Source: a bacterium (GTDB taxonomy: Bacteria > Desulfobacterota > Anaeroferrophillalia > Anaeroferrophillales > Tharpellaceae). Taken from it: a stretch of DNA of 9,597 nucleotides. Positions 1-6,931 of this stretch are shown here, in pieces. The stretch is taken from contig JAOZKP010000104.1 of NCBI GenBank assembly GCA_029935295.1, positions 1 to 9,597 of the forward strand. The letters run 5' to 3'. Each line of letters begins with the position of its first letter. Within the stretch, counting starts at the first letter, position 1. The position numbers and the translations under genes were made by a program. The notes under the pieces were generated by a model, which ran no database searches, was not told the DNA's origin, and saw only the letters and a program-made list of their open reading frames with translations.

Positions 1-5
1 CACCC

Positions 6-2027
6 ATGCGAGATCTGATTCCATCATCTGCTATAATTGACGATCTGCTGGCAGAAAACTGGGAGCTGCGCTGGCAGGTTCTTAAAAGTCTACAGCAAAC
101 ACAACTGATCCTGCAGGACTATGCCCATTCATCTCGAGAGTATAAAAAGGCTCAGGCATTATGCCGCGAAATGGCTGGTCGTCTCAATGGTGCCAGCGAT
201 GTTAATCTGCATCTGGTTCTAGCCGCCGCCTGGTTTTTAGGAGGAAGTCATTTTCTGCTCGTCGCTCTGGATACAGTCGTAGCTGACGACCCCGAAACTC
301 ACAATGATGAAATCATCAAACTTAAAAAGCTGCTCTCGAGAAACTTTTCTGAAACATCTTTTTTTGACTATTTCCAATCTCTGCTCAACCGTGATCAAGC
401 TGTTGACGCCGAGATGGCGACTGCAATCAGAATTTTCCCACCTGAGCTTACCCTGCAACTGATCTTGAACCTCCATAAACCCGAGATTCAGATCAACGCT
501 TTAACCCTGTTAAAAAAACAGTACCCAAAAACTTTTTTCAACGACCTGCTCCTCAAGGATGGCTGCACCCAGATCAAAGAGAAACCGGAACTTCTGGAAT
601 TCATCGGGCCCCCACTGGAAGCCGACCCCAAATCCGAAATTGACAACTTTGTCGCGAATCTGCTGACGACAAATTCTCCGGCAATCGAGATTGCGATTCA
701 GGCCGCCGGCCGCCTGCAGCTTCAAGGCTGCAAACCCCACTTAAAACTACTTATCAATGAGATACCGGCTGCAGCTAGTGCTCTGGCCCGTCTGCAAGAT
801 CCCGCCGGCTGTCAAAAACTGATTGAATCCGGAAAATCCTGGCGCCGGAAAAAACGGGAGACGGCCCTGCTGGGTATGGCATGGTGTAAAACAACCGATG
901 CGATAGAACTCTTGCAGAAAAGGGCTCTTCATGGCAAACTTGAAGAACGCCAGCTGGCCCTTAAAGCCCTGAGCAACATGCGTACCCCTGAAGCCCTGCA
1001 GACCCTGCACAATCTCCTGATCAAAACCAACAAAGAGAAGGAGCTCAAACTTGTGCTGCAGGCACTGGCCGGACCGGCGTGGTCGGGAGAAAATCGCATA
1101 ACCGCTGATCTTTTAAGTCAATGGTCAGACCAGATTGAACTCTACCCGCAGATACTGCAAGCCCTGGCGGCCCTTAATTACAGTGACAAGTGGACCAAAA
1201 TCCTGCAACAGACTAAAAGCCCGGTCCTGCAGCCACATTATCGTGAAATTGCTCTTTTTATGTGCCGTCATGCAAACCATTACGACATTCGCCGCCAGTT
1301 GCTGACTCTTATTAACGACATCGACTGGAGTTTCTCATATCGGCTCTTAAATCTACTGGCCCCGCAATTTAAAAGTTCTGATATAAATATTCTTCTAACT
1401 CTGCTTAAAGAGCGGGATGAAAAACGGGAACTGACTATTAAGGAGCGTCTGACCAAAGGCCAGGATCTTGAAAAAGTTTTTGCTGCCCTGGCCGAATTCT
1501 TTCAGCAACACCCCGAAATTGCCGATCTTACGATCAGAAAGATAGTCACCCTTGCCATCACCGGTACCGCCCCGACCCAGGCCCGGCTCTTTGACTCCCT
1601 CATGCAGCAGCCCTCAGAACTGGTAGAACTTATACTAAACCAGAGTGAATCACAAAAAAGTTCTGACCCACGCGATTTCCATCTCCTGCTGACCCTGCAT
1701 CTCCTCGCTGAAATCGAGGTTGACGGCAGTGATTGTTTTGCGATAGTAGTACATCGTACACGGCGCTACAGCGGTTTTTACCGGGAAACGATTATTGCCA
1801 TAATTGAACGCCTGCTGGAAACTGACGGCGAACTTGACAACACCGACAGTTTAGCTCCGTTAAACCAGATTATTGATACCATCCGCGGCCAACCCTATTT
1901 TTCTGAGCTACGGGAGCGGATACTAAACCGAATCAACCGAATCACCCGTAACAGTTGTGAACTTCTAGTCTTTAACGAAGCTTCACATACCCGTGAATTA
2001 AGGATTTTAAAAGTCAAAAAACTCTAG
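6..2027 (+). CDS. HEAT-like helical repeat protein, 5' end uncertain
   Basis: The 673-residue product is almost entirely alpha-helical, with leucine- and alanine-rich amphipathic helices. The clearest repeats lie at about residues 226-356, where units of 30-35 residues such as AIQAAGRLQ, ALARLQDPAGC, ALLGMAWCKTTDAIELL and ALKALSNMRTPEALQTL recur in the style of HEAT or PBS-lyase HEAT-like repeats. No catalytic motif, signal peptide or membrane segment is visible, so it is probably a cytoplasmic scaffold or adaptor. The ATG at 6 has only five bases before it and no ribosome site can be seen; the frame is open to the window edge, so the true start may lie upstream. It is followed after 36 bp by an Hsp70-like gene on the same strand. 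Some eukaryotic Hsp70 exchange factors (Fes1/HspBP1) are armadillo-repeat proteins, so a role as partner of the neighbouring Hsp70-like protein is conceivable but is only inference. The family is not identified. Confidence 0.8.
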   Translation: MRDLIPSSAIIDDLLAENWELRWQVLKSLQQTQLILQDYAHSSREYKKAQALCREMAGRLNGASDVNLHLVLAAAWFLGGSHFLLVALDTVVADDPETHNDEIIKLKKLLSRNFSETSFFDYFQSLLNRDQAVDAEMATAIRIFPPELTLQLILNLHKPEIQINALTLLKKQYPKTFFNDLLLKDGCTQIKEKPELLEFIGPPLEADPKSEIDNFVANLLTTNSPAIEIAIQAAGRLQLQGCKPHLKLLINEIPAAASALARLQDPAGCQKLIESGKSWRRKKRETALLGMAWCKTTDAIELLQKRALHGKLEERQLALKALSNMRTPEALQTLHNLLIKTNKEKELKLVLQALAGPAWSGENRITADLLSQWSDQIELYPQILQALAALNYSDKWTKILQQTKSPVLQPHYREIALFMCRHANHYDIRRQLLTLINDIDWSFSYRLLNLLAPQFKSSDINILLTLLKERDEKRELTIKERLTKGQDLEKVFAALAEFFQQHPEIADLTIRKIVTLAITGTAPTQARLFDSLMQQPSELVELILNQSESQKSSDPRDFHLLLTLHLLAEIEVDGSDCFAIVVHRTRRYSGFYRETIIAIIERLLETDGELDNTDSLAPLNQIIDTIRGQPYFSELRERILNRINRITRNSCELLVFNEASHTRELRILKVKKL

Positions 2028-2063
2028 ATATCCTAAGTAACAAGTACAAAATAGTCAAAATCC

Positions 2064-3581
2064 ATGGCCAAAACTGTCTCTATATTTTTTAACAACGTCA
2101 ACCTGCAGATTTACAGTCAGGATGAGACGACCGGAAAAATCGAATCTGTCCATTTAGGTGATATCTCGACAACCATCAACGTCAAAACCCCCAAGGGACG
2201 CGAAGAGATTCACCTGGTTCCTGCGATGGTCTGCTATGATGACCGAATCTACTACGGCCAGGAGGTCTTTACTCACAAGAAATTCAGTTCCCCGGCAACT
2301 TTCAAATATATGAAACAGTATATCAGTAAAGAGCAGTACCTGCCGCGGATCATCGATGACCAGGAGATCAGTACCTTCCAGGCGGCAGCAGACCTGTTGA
2401 TAAACATTATCGACCGCATCCACGATCTCTACGGCAAAGATCAGGTGGCGATGATTGTCTTCATTGTTGAACCGTTGAATTTTCAGATTTTCGCTTCAAC
2501 TATCGAAGAATTCTGCCTCCGGATCGGCCTGGTAAACTACAAGATAGTTGATGAAGCCGTCAGCGCCCTTTTAGCCTACGATCTCGCCAGCCAGATCAAC
2601 CAGCACCTGGTCCTTCTCGTCTTCGGCTACACAACTATCGCATTCTACCTTCTCAAAATTGTCGAAAGTAACAGCGAACCCCGCCTTCAGAGTGTCGTTA
2701 TCTGCAGTATGCATAAGAATTATGGTGGAGCAGACATTGATAAAGTAATTCATGATTGCTTCTTAGACAAACTTCCTATAAACATGAAAAAAGCTCGTGA
2801 AATCAGGGCAAAACTTAATGTTACTCCTAACTACAACGAAACTGTTGCGGGCGTAAAACTCTCTTTAACCCGTAGCGATCTCTATGAGATACTCGACCAG
2901 AAAGGTTACGGCGAAGAACTGCGGGTACTCTTGCGGGATCTCTTCGATCTCGCTTCAGGTTTCGGGGTTACGTACGAAAATGTCGAGTATGTATTAGGGT
3001 GTGGTTTAAGCCTGCCGACCCCCTACTATCATGATATTATGAAGGATTTTTTCGGACCTAAACTTTTGAGTCACAAAACCCATAACGCTATCCCGATTGG
3101 AGCCCTGAAATATCTGAAAAAAGGCGGCCGCCAGGCCACCATCAAGGCCAATTATGCACTTCGCAGCCGTACCGCTAAAGGTGATGGCTACCGTTACGAC
3201 ATTATCGTCCCCAAAGGAACTCCTTACCCGACCCAGAACGGGGTCACCAGTATTGTTGCCAACGGTTTTTTTGCGGGCCAACTGGAGGTCGAACTTGATA
3301 TTTTCCGCATGGACCGGCCCGAAAGCAGCAGCGACCGGGAGATCGTCATTGACGACGCCGGCCGCATCCAGATGGAGGAGAACCTTGCTGATGAGCAGCA
3401 GTCATTCATTAATGAAGCCAAACCGGAAATCATCCCGCTCGACCCTCCGGCATTAGATAACGAACAGCGCCTGGAGATCACCTTTGATATCAGTTTGAAC
3501 CGTGACCTGCTGATTACCGTTAAAGATTTACGCCGGAATCAGATCATCTGGAAACGCCGAAAATCGGTCCGCATAGAATGA
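2064..3581 (+). CDS. Divergent Hsp70-like (actin-fold) protein
   Basis: The 505-residue product aligns by eye with the DnaK/Hsp70 plan. LVPAMVCYDDRIYYGQE corresponds to the PSVVAF region, VDEAVSALLAY (162-172) to the NEPTAAALAY motif, NYGGADID (219-226) to the LGGEDFD motif, and VLGCGLSLP (310-318) to the VLVGGSTRIP adenosine motif. From about residue 365 a beta-type substrate-binding domain follows (IIVPKGTPYPT, 380-390; FDISLNRDLLITVKD, 474-488), and no helical lid remains. DnaK is about 640 residues long. The two phosphate loops are badly eroded: the N-terminal DLGTTNS motif is replaced by FFNNVNL (8-14), and DLGGGTFD by FGYTTIAF (187-194). ATP hydrolysis is therefore doubtful, although binding through the preserved adenosine motif is possible. 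There is no convincing Shine-Dalgarno before the ATG, which suggests translation linked to the upstream HEAT gene. The stop overlaps the next start. Hsp70 relationship is fairly sure; substrate and function are unknown. Confidence 0.85.
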   Translation: MAKTVSIFFNNVNLQIYSQDETTGKIESVHLGDISTTINVKTPKGREEIHLVPAMVCYDDRIYYGQEVFTHKKFSSPATFKYMKQYISKEQYLPRIIDDQEISTFQAAADLLINIIDRIHDLYGKDQVAMIVFIVEPLNFQIFASTIEEFCLRIGLVNYKIVDEAVSALLAYDLASQINQHLVLLVFGYTTIAFYLLKIVESNSEPRLQSVVICSMHKNYGGADIDKVIHDCFLDKLPINMKKAREIRAKLNVTPNYNETVAGVKLSLTRSDLYEILDQKGYGEELRVLLRDLFDLASGFGVTYENVEYVLGCGLSLPTPYYHDIMKDFFGPKLLSHKTHNAIPIGALKYLKKGGRQATIKANYALRSRTAKGDGYRYDIIVPKGTPYPTQNGVTSIVANGFFAGQLEVELDIFRMDRPESSSDREIVIDDAGRIQMEENLADEQQSFINEAKPEIIPLDPPALDNEQRLEITFDISLNRDLLITVKDLRRNQIIWKRRKSVRIE

Positions 3582-3763
3582 GCAAAAAAACTGAAACAAT
3601 AACCCCTGAAAAGAAACCGCAGGTTTACATCAAAATCTGTGAAGATGGTGAAATCTGTGCCTGGGGCCTGGATCAAGAGCATGAAGAACAGCTCTTAAAC
3701 CTGACCGGCAATCATGATTTAGCCGATCAATGCAAAGCTATGTCTTTCAACCTGTGTGGATAA
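3578..3763 (+). CDS. Small four-cysteine protein, unknown family
   Basis: A 61-residue protein whose ATG overlaps the TGA of the Hsp70-like gene (ATGA at 3578-3581), the usual layout for translational coupling. The first 15 residues are lysine-rich and polar. A compact segment follows with QVYIKICEDGEICAWGLD and then an EEQLLNLTG helix. Cysteines sit at 21, 27, 52 and 60, the last next to the C-terminal glycine. Four cysteines in so short a cytoplasmic protein could bind a metal or an Fe-S cluster or act in redox chemistry, but there is no recognisable rubredoxin, ferredoxin or zinc-ribbon spacing. It sits exactly between the Hsp70-like and AAA+ genes with a 20-bp gap to the latter, so it is probably a subunit or adaptor of the same system. 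I do not recognise the family. Confidence 0.75.
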   Translation: MSKKTETITPEKKPQVYIKICEDGEICAWGLDQEHEEQLLNLTGNHDLADQCKAMSFNLCG

Positions 3764-3770
3764 TTTATCA

Positions 3771-3777
3771 AGGAAGG
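3771..3777 (+). promoter_or_regulatory. Ribosome binding site of the ycf46-type gene
   Basis: AGGAAGG lies six bases before the ATG at 3784. It is the first strong Shine-Dalgarno in the cluster, which supports the chosen start and suggests that the AAA+ gene is translated independently, unlike the two genes before it. Confidence 0.7.
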
Positions 3778-3783
3778 TAGAAG

Positions 3784-5274
3784 ATGAATTTTCTCGACCG
3801 TTTAAACACGACAATTCGCAGCAATCAGTCACTTATAAATGTAATCACCTTCGAGGAAAATCGTTTCCTCACAATGCTGAGCGAATCGACTCTTTTTAAG
3901 GATAAAAATATTATCACCTGGGATTTAGGCGACGGTTTCTTTCCCCTTAAAGGGGATTTCGGCGGCATTAAAAACCGGGACCGCACCGACCCCATCATCT
4001 GCCTGCAGGAAATCAAAAAATTCAAGGGCAATGTCATCTTTGTCCTCCGTGATTTTCATCTCCACTTTCGCGAAAGCATTATCCTGCGCTCCCTGAGAAA
4101 CCTTAACCATGATCTTCAATTTACAAAAAAAACCATTATCCTGACTACCCCCAGTGCCACTCTGCCGCTGGAACTACGCGAAGACATCAGCCAGCTTGAA
4201 CTTGAACTCCCCGCCTACGCCGAGATCGAGAAAGAGCTCGACAGCATTGTTGTCAGTGCCGCCCAGGGCAAACCGCCGACGCCGCAGCTGAAAGAGAAGA
4301 TCATCGAATCGACTCTGGGTCTCTCAATGGTCAACATCAAGAATCTTTTTTCAAAAATCATCATCACCCACGGCTCGATTGATGAACGAGCGATTGAAAT
4401 TATTCTTCTTGAAAAACGGGGCATCATCAAAAAAGGTGAAATTCTTGAATTTTTTCCTGTCCATGAGAGTCTTAACGATATCGGCGGGCTCGAAAATCTT
4501 AAAGCCTGGCTCCGGAAAAGAAGCCAGGTCTTCACCCGTAAGGCCAAAGATTACGGCTTGCCGGCCCCGAAAGGCATCCTGATTATCGGCATTCAGGGCA
4601 CCGGCAAAAGTCTCGCCGCCAAAGCCACCGCCGGGCTCTGGAAACTGCCACTCCTGCGAATGGATTTAGGCAAAGTCTTCGGCAGCCTGCTTGGCGAATC
4701 GGAGCAGAATCTACGCCAGGCAATTAATTTAGCCGAAACCATTTCCCCTTGTATCCTCTGGATCGATGAGCTTGAAAAGGCCTTTGCCGGAAGTTCGGGT
4801 TCGGCTGGTGACGGCGGCACTTCCGCCCGAATCCTGGGTACTTTCTTGACCTGGATGCAGGAGAAAACCAAGCCGGTTTTTATTATCGCCACCGGCAACG
4901 ATGTCGCCCAGCTTCCGCCGGAACTGATGCGTAAAGGCCGTTTTGATGAAATCTTCTTTGTTGATCTGCCCTCAAATTCGGAACGGCAGGCAATTTTCAA
5001 GGTCCTGCTTGAGAAAGTCCGGCCGGTTATTCGTCAGTTTGACCTGGTAAAACTCGCTGATGCCACCACCGATTACAGCGGTGCTGAAATTGAGCAAATT
5101 ATTTACGATGCCATGTTCAACGCCTTTGACGATAACCAACGCGAGTTCACTGAGGCTGATATCTTGGCCAGTGTCAATGAGATCATTCCGATTTCACGTT
5201 TAATGAGTGAAAAAATTGACGGTCTGAAAGCTTGGGCCGCCCAAAGAACCCGTAAAGCCAATAGTGAGTCCTGA
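3784..5274 (+). CDS. ycf46: Ycf46-type AAA+ ATPase
   Basis: A 496-residue protein of the normal Ycf46 length. The N-terminal ~230 residues are the family's own domain (LINVITFEENRFL near the start, DLGDGFF, then an IILTTPSATLPLEL segment that resembles an inactive P-loop-type fold). A classical AAA+ domain follows, with Walker A GIQGTGKS (269-276), Walker B CILWIDELEKAF with D328 and E329, sensor-1 N372 in IIATGND, and arginine-finger region LMRKGRFDEIFF (R383, R386). The C-terminal helical subdomain contains DYSGAEIEQIIYDAMF. All catalytic residues are present, so it should be an active ATPase that remodels proteins. No protease domain is present. A cyanobacterial homologue has been linked to stress and inorganic-carbon responses, but the mechanism is not settled. 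It lies between the Hsp70-like and small-protein genes and the DUF1257 and DUF2997 genes, which suggests that it powers a shared complex. Confidence 0.93.
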   Translation: MNFLDRLNTTIRSNQSLINVITFEENRFLTMLSESTLFKDKNIITWDLGDGFFPLKGDFGGIKNRDRTDPIICLQEIKKFKGNVIFVLRDFHLHFRESIILRSLRNLNHDLQFTKKTIILTTPSATLPLELREDISQLELELPAYAEIEKELDSIVVSAAQGKPPTPQLKEKIIESTLGLSMVNIKNLFSKIIITHGSIDERAIEIILLEKRGIIKKGEILEFFPVHESLNDIGGLENLKAWLRKRSQVFTRKAKDYGLPAPKGILIIGIQGTGKSLAAKATAGLWKLPLLRMDLGKVFGSLLGESEQNLRQAINLAETISPCILWIDELEKAFAGSSGSAGDGGTSARILGTFLTWMQEKTKPVFIIATGNDVAQLPPELMRKGRFDEIFFVDLPSNSERQAIFKVLLEKVRPVIRQFDLVKLADATTDYSGAEIEQIIYDAMFNAFDDNQREFTEADILASVNEIIPISRLMSEKIDGLKAWAAQRTRKANSES

Positions 5275-5291
5275 TTAATCACTATCTAACG

Positions 5292-5313
5292 CAGGCTGCA
5301 CACCTGCAGCCTG
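5292..5313 (+). other. Perfect stem-loop in the ycf46-ycf35 gap
   Basis: CAGGCTGCA and TGCAGCCTG form a perfect 9-bp GC-rich stem around a CACC loop, 17 bases after the ycf46-type stop codon. No T-run follows directly, so it is not a classic intrinsic terminator. A weaker dyad (TTATCA 5319-5324 and TGATAA 5335-5340) followed by a run of six T (5342-5347) lies just downstream, so together they could attenuate read-through. Alternatively the hairpin may protect or process the mRNA 3' end and set different expression levels for the genes before and after it. Confidence 0.55.
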
Positions 5314-5362
5314 TAACTTTATCAGGTTTCTTAATGATAACTTTTTTGTACGGAGAACCATC

Positions 5363-5740
5363 ATGTCACATTTCACCAAGATTAAGAGTAAAATAGCCGA
5401 CAAGATATTTTTAAAAAAAGCGATCAGCGATATGGAACTTGAATACCAGGAAGGAAAACTAAAAGCCAAAGGTTGGCTTTGGAAAAAGGAGAAAGCCGAC
5501 ATTATAATCCCCACCAAAAGCGGCTGTGATATCGGATTTCGCTTCAACGGAGAGACTTTTGATGTAGTTGCCGACTGGGACTCCATCAATGATGTCGACC
5601 AAAAAACCTTCATGGACACATTAAACCAGCGCTATGCCTACAATGTAGTTAAAGATACTTTGGTCCAACAGGGCTTTCTCCTGACCGAAGAACAGAACGA
5701 GGCCGGCAGTATTAATATGACCCTGAGCCGCGAAGCCTAA
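5363..5740 (+). CDS. ycf35: DUF1257 / Ycf35-like protein
   Basis: A 125-residue protein with the hallmarks of the DUF1257 family, which includes plastid and cyanobacterial Ycf35: the N-terminus MSHFTKIKSKI, the central DIGFRFNGETFDVVADWDSI (from D56) and the QRYAYNVV motif (from Q89). Full family length is about 125 residues, so it appears intact. No signal peptide or membrane segment is visible, so it is cytoplasmic. The start is supported by GGAGA at 5352-5356, six bases before the ATG. No enzymatic activity has been established for the family. Its repeated association with Ycf46-type ATPases and DUF2997 proteins, seen again here, suggests that it is a partner or substrate adaptor of the AAA+ protein (inference). 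Family assignment is confident; function is open. Confidence 0.9.
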   Translation: MSHFTKIKSKIADKIFLKKAISDMELEYQEGKLKAKGWLWKKEKADIIIPTKSGCDIGFRFNGETFDVVADWDSINDVDQKTFMDTLNQRYAYNVVKDTLVQQGFLLTEEQNEAGSINMTLSREA

Positions 5741-5789
5741 ACCGCAAAAATATATACTTTGGATAACCAGACCTGGAGAAATTAAAATC

Positions 5790-5987
5790 ATGGAAAAAAT
5801 CAATATTACAATCGGCACGGACGGCTCAGTTGAGTTGGACCTGGCGGGGTTTACCGGTGGCAAATGTAAAGATGCAACAAAAATCATTGAGCAGCTTTTG
5901 GGCAATGACATTACAGAACGCACATTAACCAGTGAATTCTATGTAAGCGAAGAAATCAAGCAGGAAGAGACATTATCCAGATCCTGA
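5790..5987 (+). CDS. DUF2997 family small protein
   Basis: A 65-residue protein matching the DUF2997 pattern: a short beta-hairpin with a GTDGSVELDLAGFTGGKC core (G9-C26), then a helix DATKIIEQLLG, then TSEFY near the C-terminus (47-51). Similar proteins in cyanobacteria run to about 60-70 residues and are encoded beside ycf35. One cysteine (C26) sits at the hairpin-helix junction, as in family members. GGAGA at 5775-5779 lies ten bases before the ATG. It follows the DUF1257 gene after 49 bp and is the last gene of the compact cluster, because the next 188 bp are AT-rich and carry their own promoter candidate. Biochemical role is unknown; a small partner of the DUF1257 protein or the AAA+ protein is likely. 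Confidence 0.85.
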   Translation: MEKINITIGTDGSVELDLAGFTGGKCKDATKIIEQLLGNDITERTLTSEFYVSEEIKQEETLSRS

Positions 5988-6066
5988 TTAAAATAGTTGG
6001 TTTATATATAACCCTGTAAAAACAGCTATTATTACAAAATTGTTTTATAAAAATTTAAATAAAAAT

Positions 6067-6095
6067 TTGACAAATCAAAGATATTCGATTATCTA
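6067..6095 (+). promoter_or_regulatory. Candidate sigma70-type promoter for the membrane protein gene
   Basis: A perfect TTGACA (6067-6072) is followed 17 bp later by TATCTA (6090-6095), a weak -10 element that keeps the first TAT. The 45 bp upstream (6018-6066) are very AT-rich and could serve as an UP element. It lies about 80 bp before the ATG at 6176. The rest of the 188-bp gap (5988-6175) holds no gene; the only other structure seen is ATCTAGAT at 6091-6098, overlapping the proposed -10 and possibly an operator. Confidence 0.5.
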
Positions 6096-6175
6096 GATGA
6101 TTAGACAGTATCAATCAGACGATATGGGCCGCTTAAGCAAGTGCTAAAATTCACATAACTGATGGAGAGAGCATT

Positions 6176-6595
6176 ATGAGTCCCAGCCAAACTCGAACTT
6201 ACAGTCGCAATTACCACCAACCTGCTACCGATGCTACGGACTTTCTCGAAATCATCCAGAATATTCCTGTCTTAACTAAAATCGGTGCTCTTTGCCTGGT
6301 AATGGGAAAATTTTTTGGTATTATGGCAATCCCGGCGGCTTTCATTCCGGCACTCAACATCCTTGTCATACCTTTCGTCGTTGCCTGGGGTGGCTTTGTC
6401 TTTATCGCCATCGCCCTCTGTTCGGTTGACCATTTCTACCACAAAAAACTTGCAACCAGTGATGACAAACTCGTAACCATAACCGAGGTTCCGGAAACTG
6501 CACCGCAACTGCTCGATCAACTGCGGCAGAGATTCGCAAAACCGGAAGAAGATGAGTCGGCAGTAATCATCCCGCTGGCAGTTGGCCGCAACTAA
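6176..6595 (+). CDS. Two-helix membrane protein of unknown family
   Basis: A 139-residue protein. Residues 1-35 are polar (TRTYSRNYHQP, then an acidic-amphipathic DFLEIIQNIP stretch). Two adjoining hydrophobic segments lie at about 36-57 and 60-83, separated only by a short turn around P58, so they probably form a helical hairpin in the inner membrane with both ends on the same side. The C-terminal ~55 residues are soluble, with an amphipathic helix QLLDQLRQRFAKPEEDE. GGAGAGA at 6164-6170 sits five bases before the ATG. The gene has its own candidate promoter and ends just before a strong terminator, so it may be a separate unit or the tail of the upstream cluster. No family is recognised. 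It could tether the soluble Hsp70/AAA+ proteins to the membrane, but only location supports that. Confidence 0.75.
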   Translation: MSPSQTRTYSRNYHQPATDATDFLEIIQNIPVLTKIGALCLVMGKFFGIMAIPAAFIPALNILVIPFVVAWGGFVFIAIALCSVDHFYHKKLATSDDKLVTITEVPETAPQLLDQLRQRFAKPEEDESAVIIPLAVGRN

Positions 6596-6632
6596 GCACA
6601 AAAACGCATCCCTCAAACATTCCCTTCAAAAA

Positions 6633-6659
6633 GGCACCCACAATCGGGTGCCTTTTTTT
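6633..6659 (+). terminator. Rho-independent terminator
   Basis: GGCACCC (6633-6639) pairs with GGGTGCC (6646-6652) across a 6-nt ACAATC loop, followed by seven T (6653-6659). The preceding run of A (6628-6632) can pair with the T-run and extend the stem. It lies 37 bp after the stop of the membrane protein gene and separates the upstream genes from the cytochrome operon. Confidence 0.93.
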
Positions 6660-6821
6660 GTATCAAACTCTGCACATAGTGAAATGCCCCACCATAAAAG
6701 AGTGAAAAAACCCACACCAGCCCAGTATCAGAAAAAAAATTTAAACTAAATCCACAGAAATACAATAGGCTATCCTGCCCATCTTTTTTCGCGTTGCATT
6801 CTTCATCACTTTAAAACTTAT

Positions 6822-6840
6822 TAACAATTACAAATTGTTA
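6822..6840. promoter_or_regulatory. Perfect inverted repeat, operator-like
   Basis: TAACAATT and AATTGTTA flank a 3-nt ACA centre, a perfect 8-bp dyad of 19 bp in all, the size of a typical dimeric regulator site. It lies 91 bp upstream of the -35 element of the cytochrome operon promoter, a position more typical of an activator or an upstream repressor site than of a promoter-blocking one. I cannot assign it to a regulator; it does not fit the FNR consensus (TTGAT-N4-ATCAA). Confidence 0.45.
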
Positions 6841-6931
6841 TAAATATATATAATAAATTGAATATGCATATAGACAACAAAGAACCATTTCATAATGATA
6901 TAATCCAGCAAAACCTTGCGCCCAAATTAGC

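Noticed and set aside
3154..3481. Overlapping frames on both strands within the Hsp70-like substrate-binding region
   Set aside because: The main frame is continuous with conserved motifs on both sides, so there is no sign of a frameshift or separate gene.
4593..5000. Long antisense reading frame (135 codons) within the AAA+ gene
   Set aside because: It runs opposite the Walker A/B and sensor region of a clearly real gene, has no recognisable motif and no independent signals.
5999..6025. Possible terminator after the DUF2997 gene
   Set aside because: The GGTT/AACC and CTGT/ACAG stems are only four base pairs long, AT-rich, and lack a following T-run.
6272..6616. Antisense 114-codon frame across the membrane protein gene
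   Set aside because: No promoter or ribosome site on that strand and no motif; the + strand frame has a good ribosome site and coherent membrane segments.
6899..6904. Perfect TATAAT as an alternative promoter
   Set aside because: The nearest -35-like hexamer (TAGACA, 6871-6876) is 22 bp away, so the TTGACT/TAGAAT pair downstream is preferred.
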